The notes below the pieces were generated by a model. That model ran no database searches. It was not told the DNA's origin and was given only the letters and a program-made list of their open reading frames with translations. A stretch of DNA of 38,900 nt from a virus. Numbering within the stretch: position 1 is the first letter of the stretch; every line of letters begins with the position of its first letter. The DNA lies in the IMG/VR virus record IMGVR_UViG_3300036985_008099, positions 1-38,900 of that record, one strand, 5' to 3'. This document shows, in pieces, positions 38,725 through 38,900 of the stretch. The position numbers and the translations under genes are program-made.

Positions 38725-38900
38725 AGGCCTGATGATGCGCGCGCCTCACCAATGGAGAACCAGACCGGCCACACGGCTGCAGGCTGTCACATTGGTCGCG
38801 CGTCATCTGACAGGTCGAGGTCGACGAGGGGGCAACCTGAAGGGCCCTGAGGGCCTGGGGGGCACCCCCCCCGGGCCTTGGGTCCCTCCTGGGGGGTGGG
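38725..38900. other. Right end, GC-rich non-coding region with strong hairpin
   Basis: No gene. There is an eight-base palindrome AGGGCCCT at 38841-38848, then a long G/C hairpin at 38850-38879 (AGGGCCT plus six G, a CA loop, eight C and GGGCCTT, one two-base bulge), followed by GGGTCCCTCC and a G-rich end. It lacks a T-run. The placement directly before the left end (if the genome is circular) makes it a candidate for terminase recognition or a transcription stop before the packaging genes. Sequencing trouble in the homopolymers is possible. Confidence 0.4.

Overview
The window looks like the nearly complete genome of a temperate, lambda-like siphophage from a high-GC bacterium. No bacterial housekeeping gene is visible. 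Gene order from the left end follows the lambda morphogenesis map: TerS, TerL(A), W, portal(B), protease/scaffold(C/Nu3), capsid, head-tail joining, Z, U, tail tube(V), G/GT, tape measure(H), M, L, K, I-J, fibres. A probable attP lies inside the window with phage genes on both sides, and the terminase genes begin within 60 bases of the left edge. Both facts suit a virion or circularised genome opened near its packaging site better than a prophage flanked by host DNA. The host cannot be named. The base composition, the lipoprotein and spanin-like pair and the lambda-type tail suggest a high-GC diderm. The signal peptide of the last gene would suit Planctomycetota or Proteobacteria, but this is a guess.

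Layout: 1-9.7 kb packaging and head; 9.7-18.5 kb neck and tail, including a classic -1 frameshift site (A AAA AAC) in the tail assembly chaperone gene; 18.5-24.2 kb tail tip and fibres; 24.2-25.4 kb a small cassette with a spanin-like pair; 25.4-26.0 kb a non-coding region with a cluster of GTTTCA-type palindromes; 26.0-26.6 kb two small genes behind their own possible promoter; 26.6-28.9 kb the lysogeny module (leftward XRE repressor, operator-like palindrome, small excisionase-like gene, leftward tyrosine integrase); 28.9-29.3 kb attP, a 3'-truncated tRNA-Leu(CAA) flanked by GTGGCCAC-type repeats on a 12-base pitch; 29.3-36.7 kb an early operon of about 15 tightly coupled genes (large ParB, zinc-finger membrane protein, winged-helix replication-type proteins, HNH nuclease, ParB/degenerate methyltransferase fusion, a short copy of the TerS C-terminus, RuvC-like protein, MazG-like protein, SNase-like nuclease); 36.8-38.7 kb a large secreted protein of unknown function; then a GC-rich non-coding end.

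Most unusual points: a sialate O-acetylesterase-type hydrolase fused to a gpW-like head-tail connector; a terS C-terminal paralogue encoded in the early region; a ParB-methyltransferase fusion whose methyltransferase has lost its catalytic motif; an orphan ParB together with a palindrome cluster resembling parS half-sites; the attP architecture; and a secreted 643-residue protein occupying the place where lambda keeps its lysis genes, while no ordinary endolysin is recognisable. All functional statements are from reading the sequence; no database search was run.
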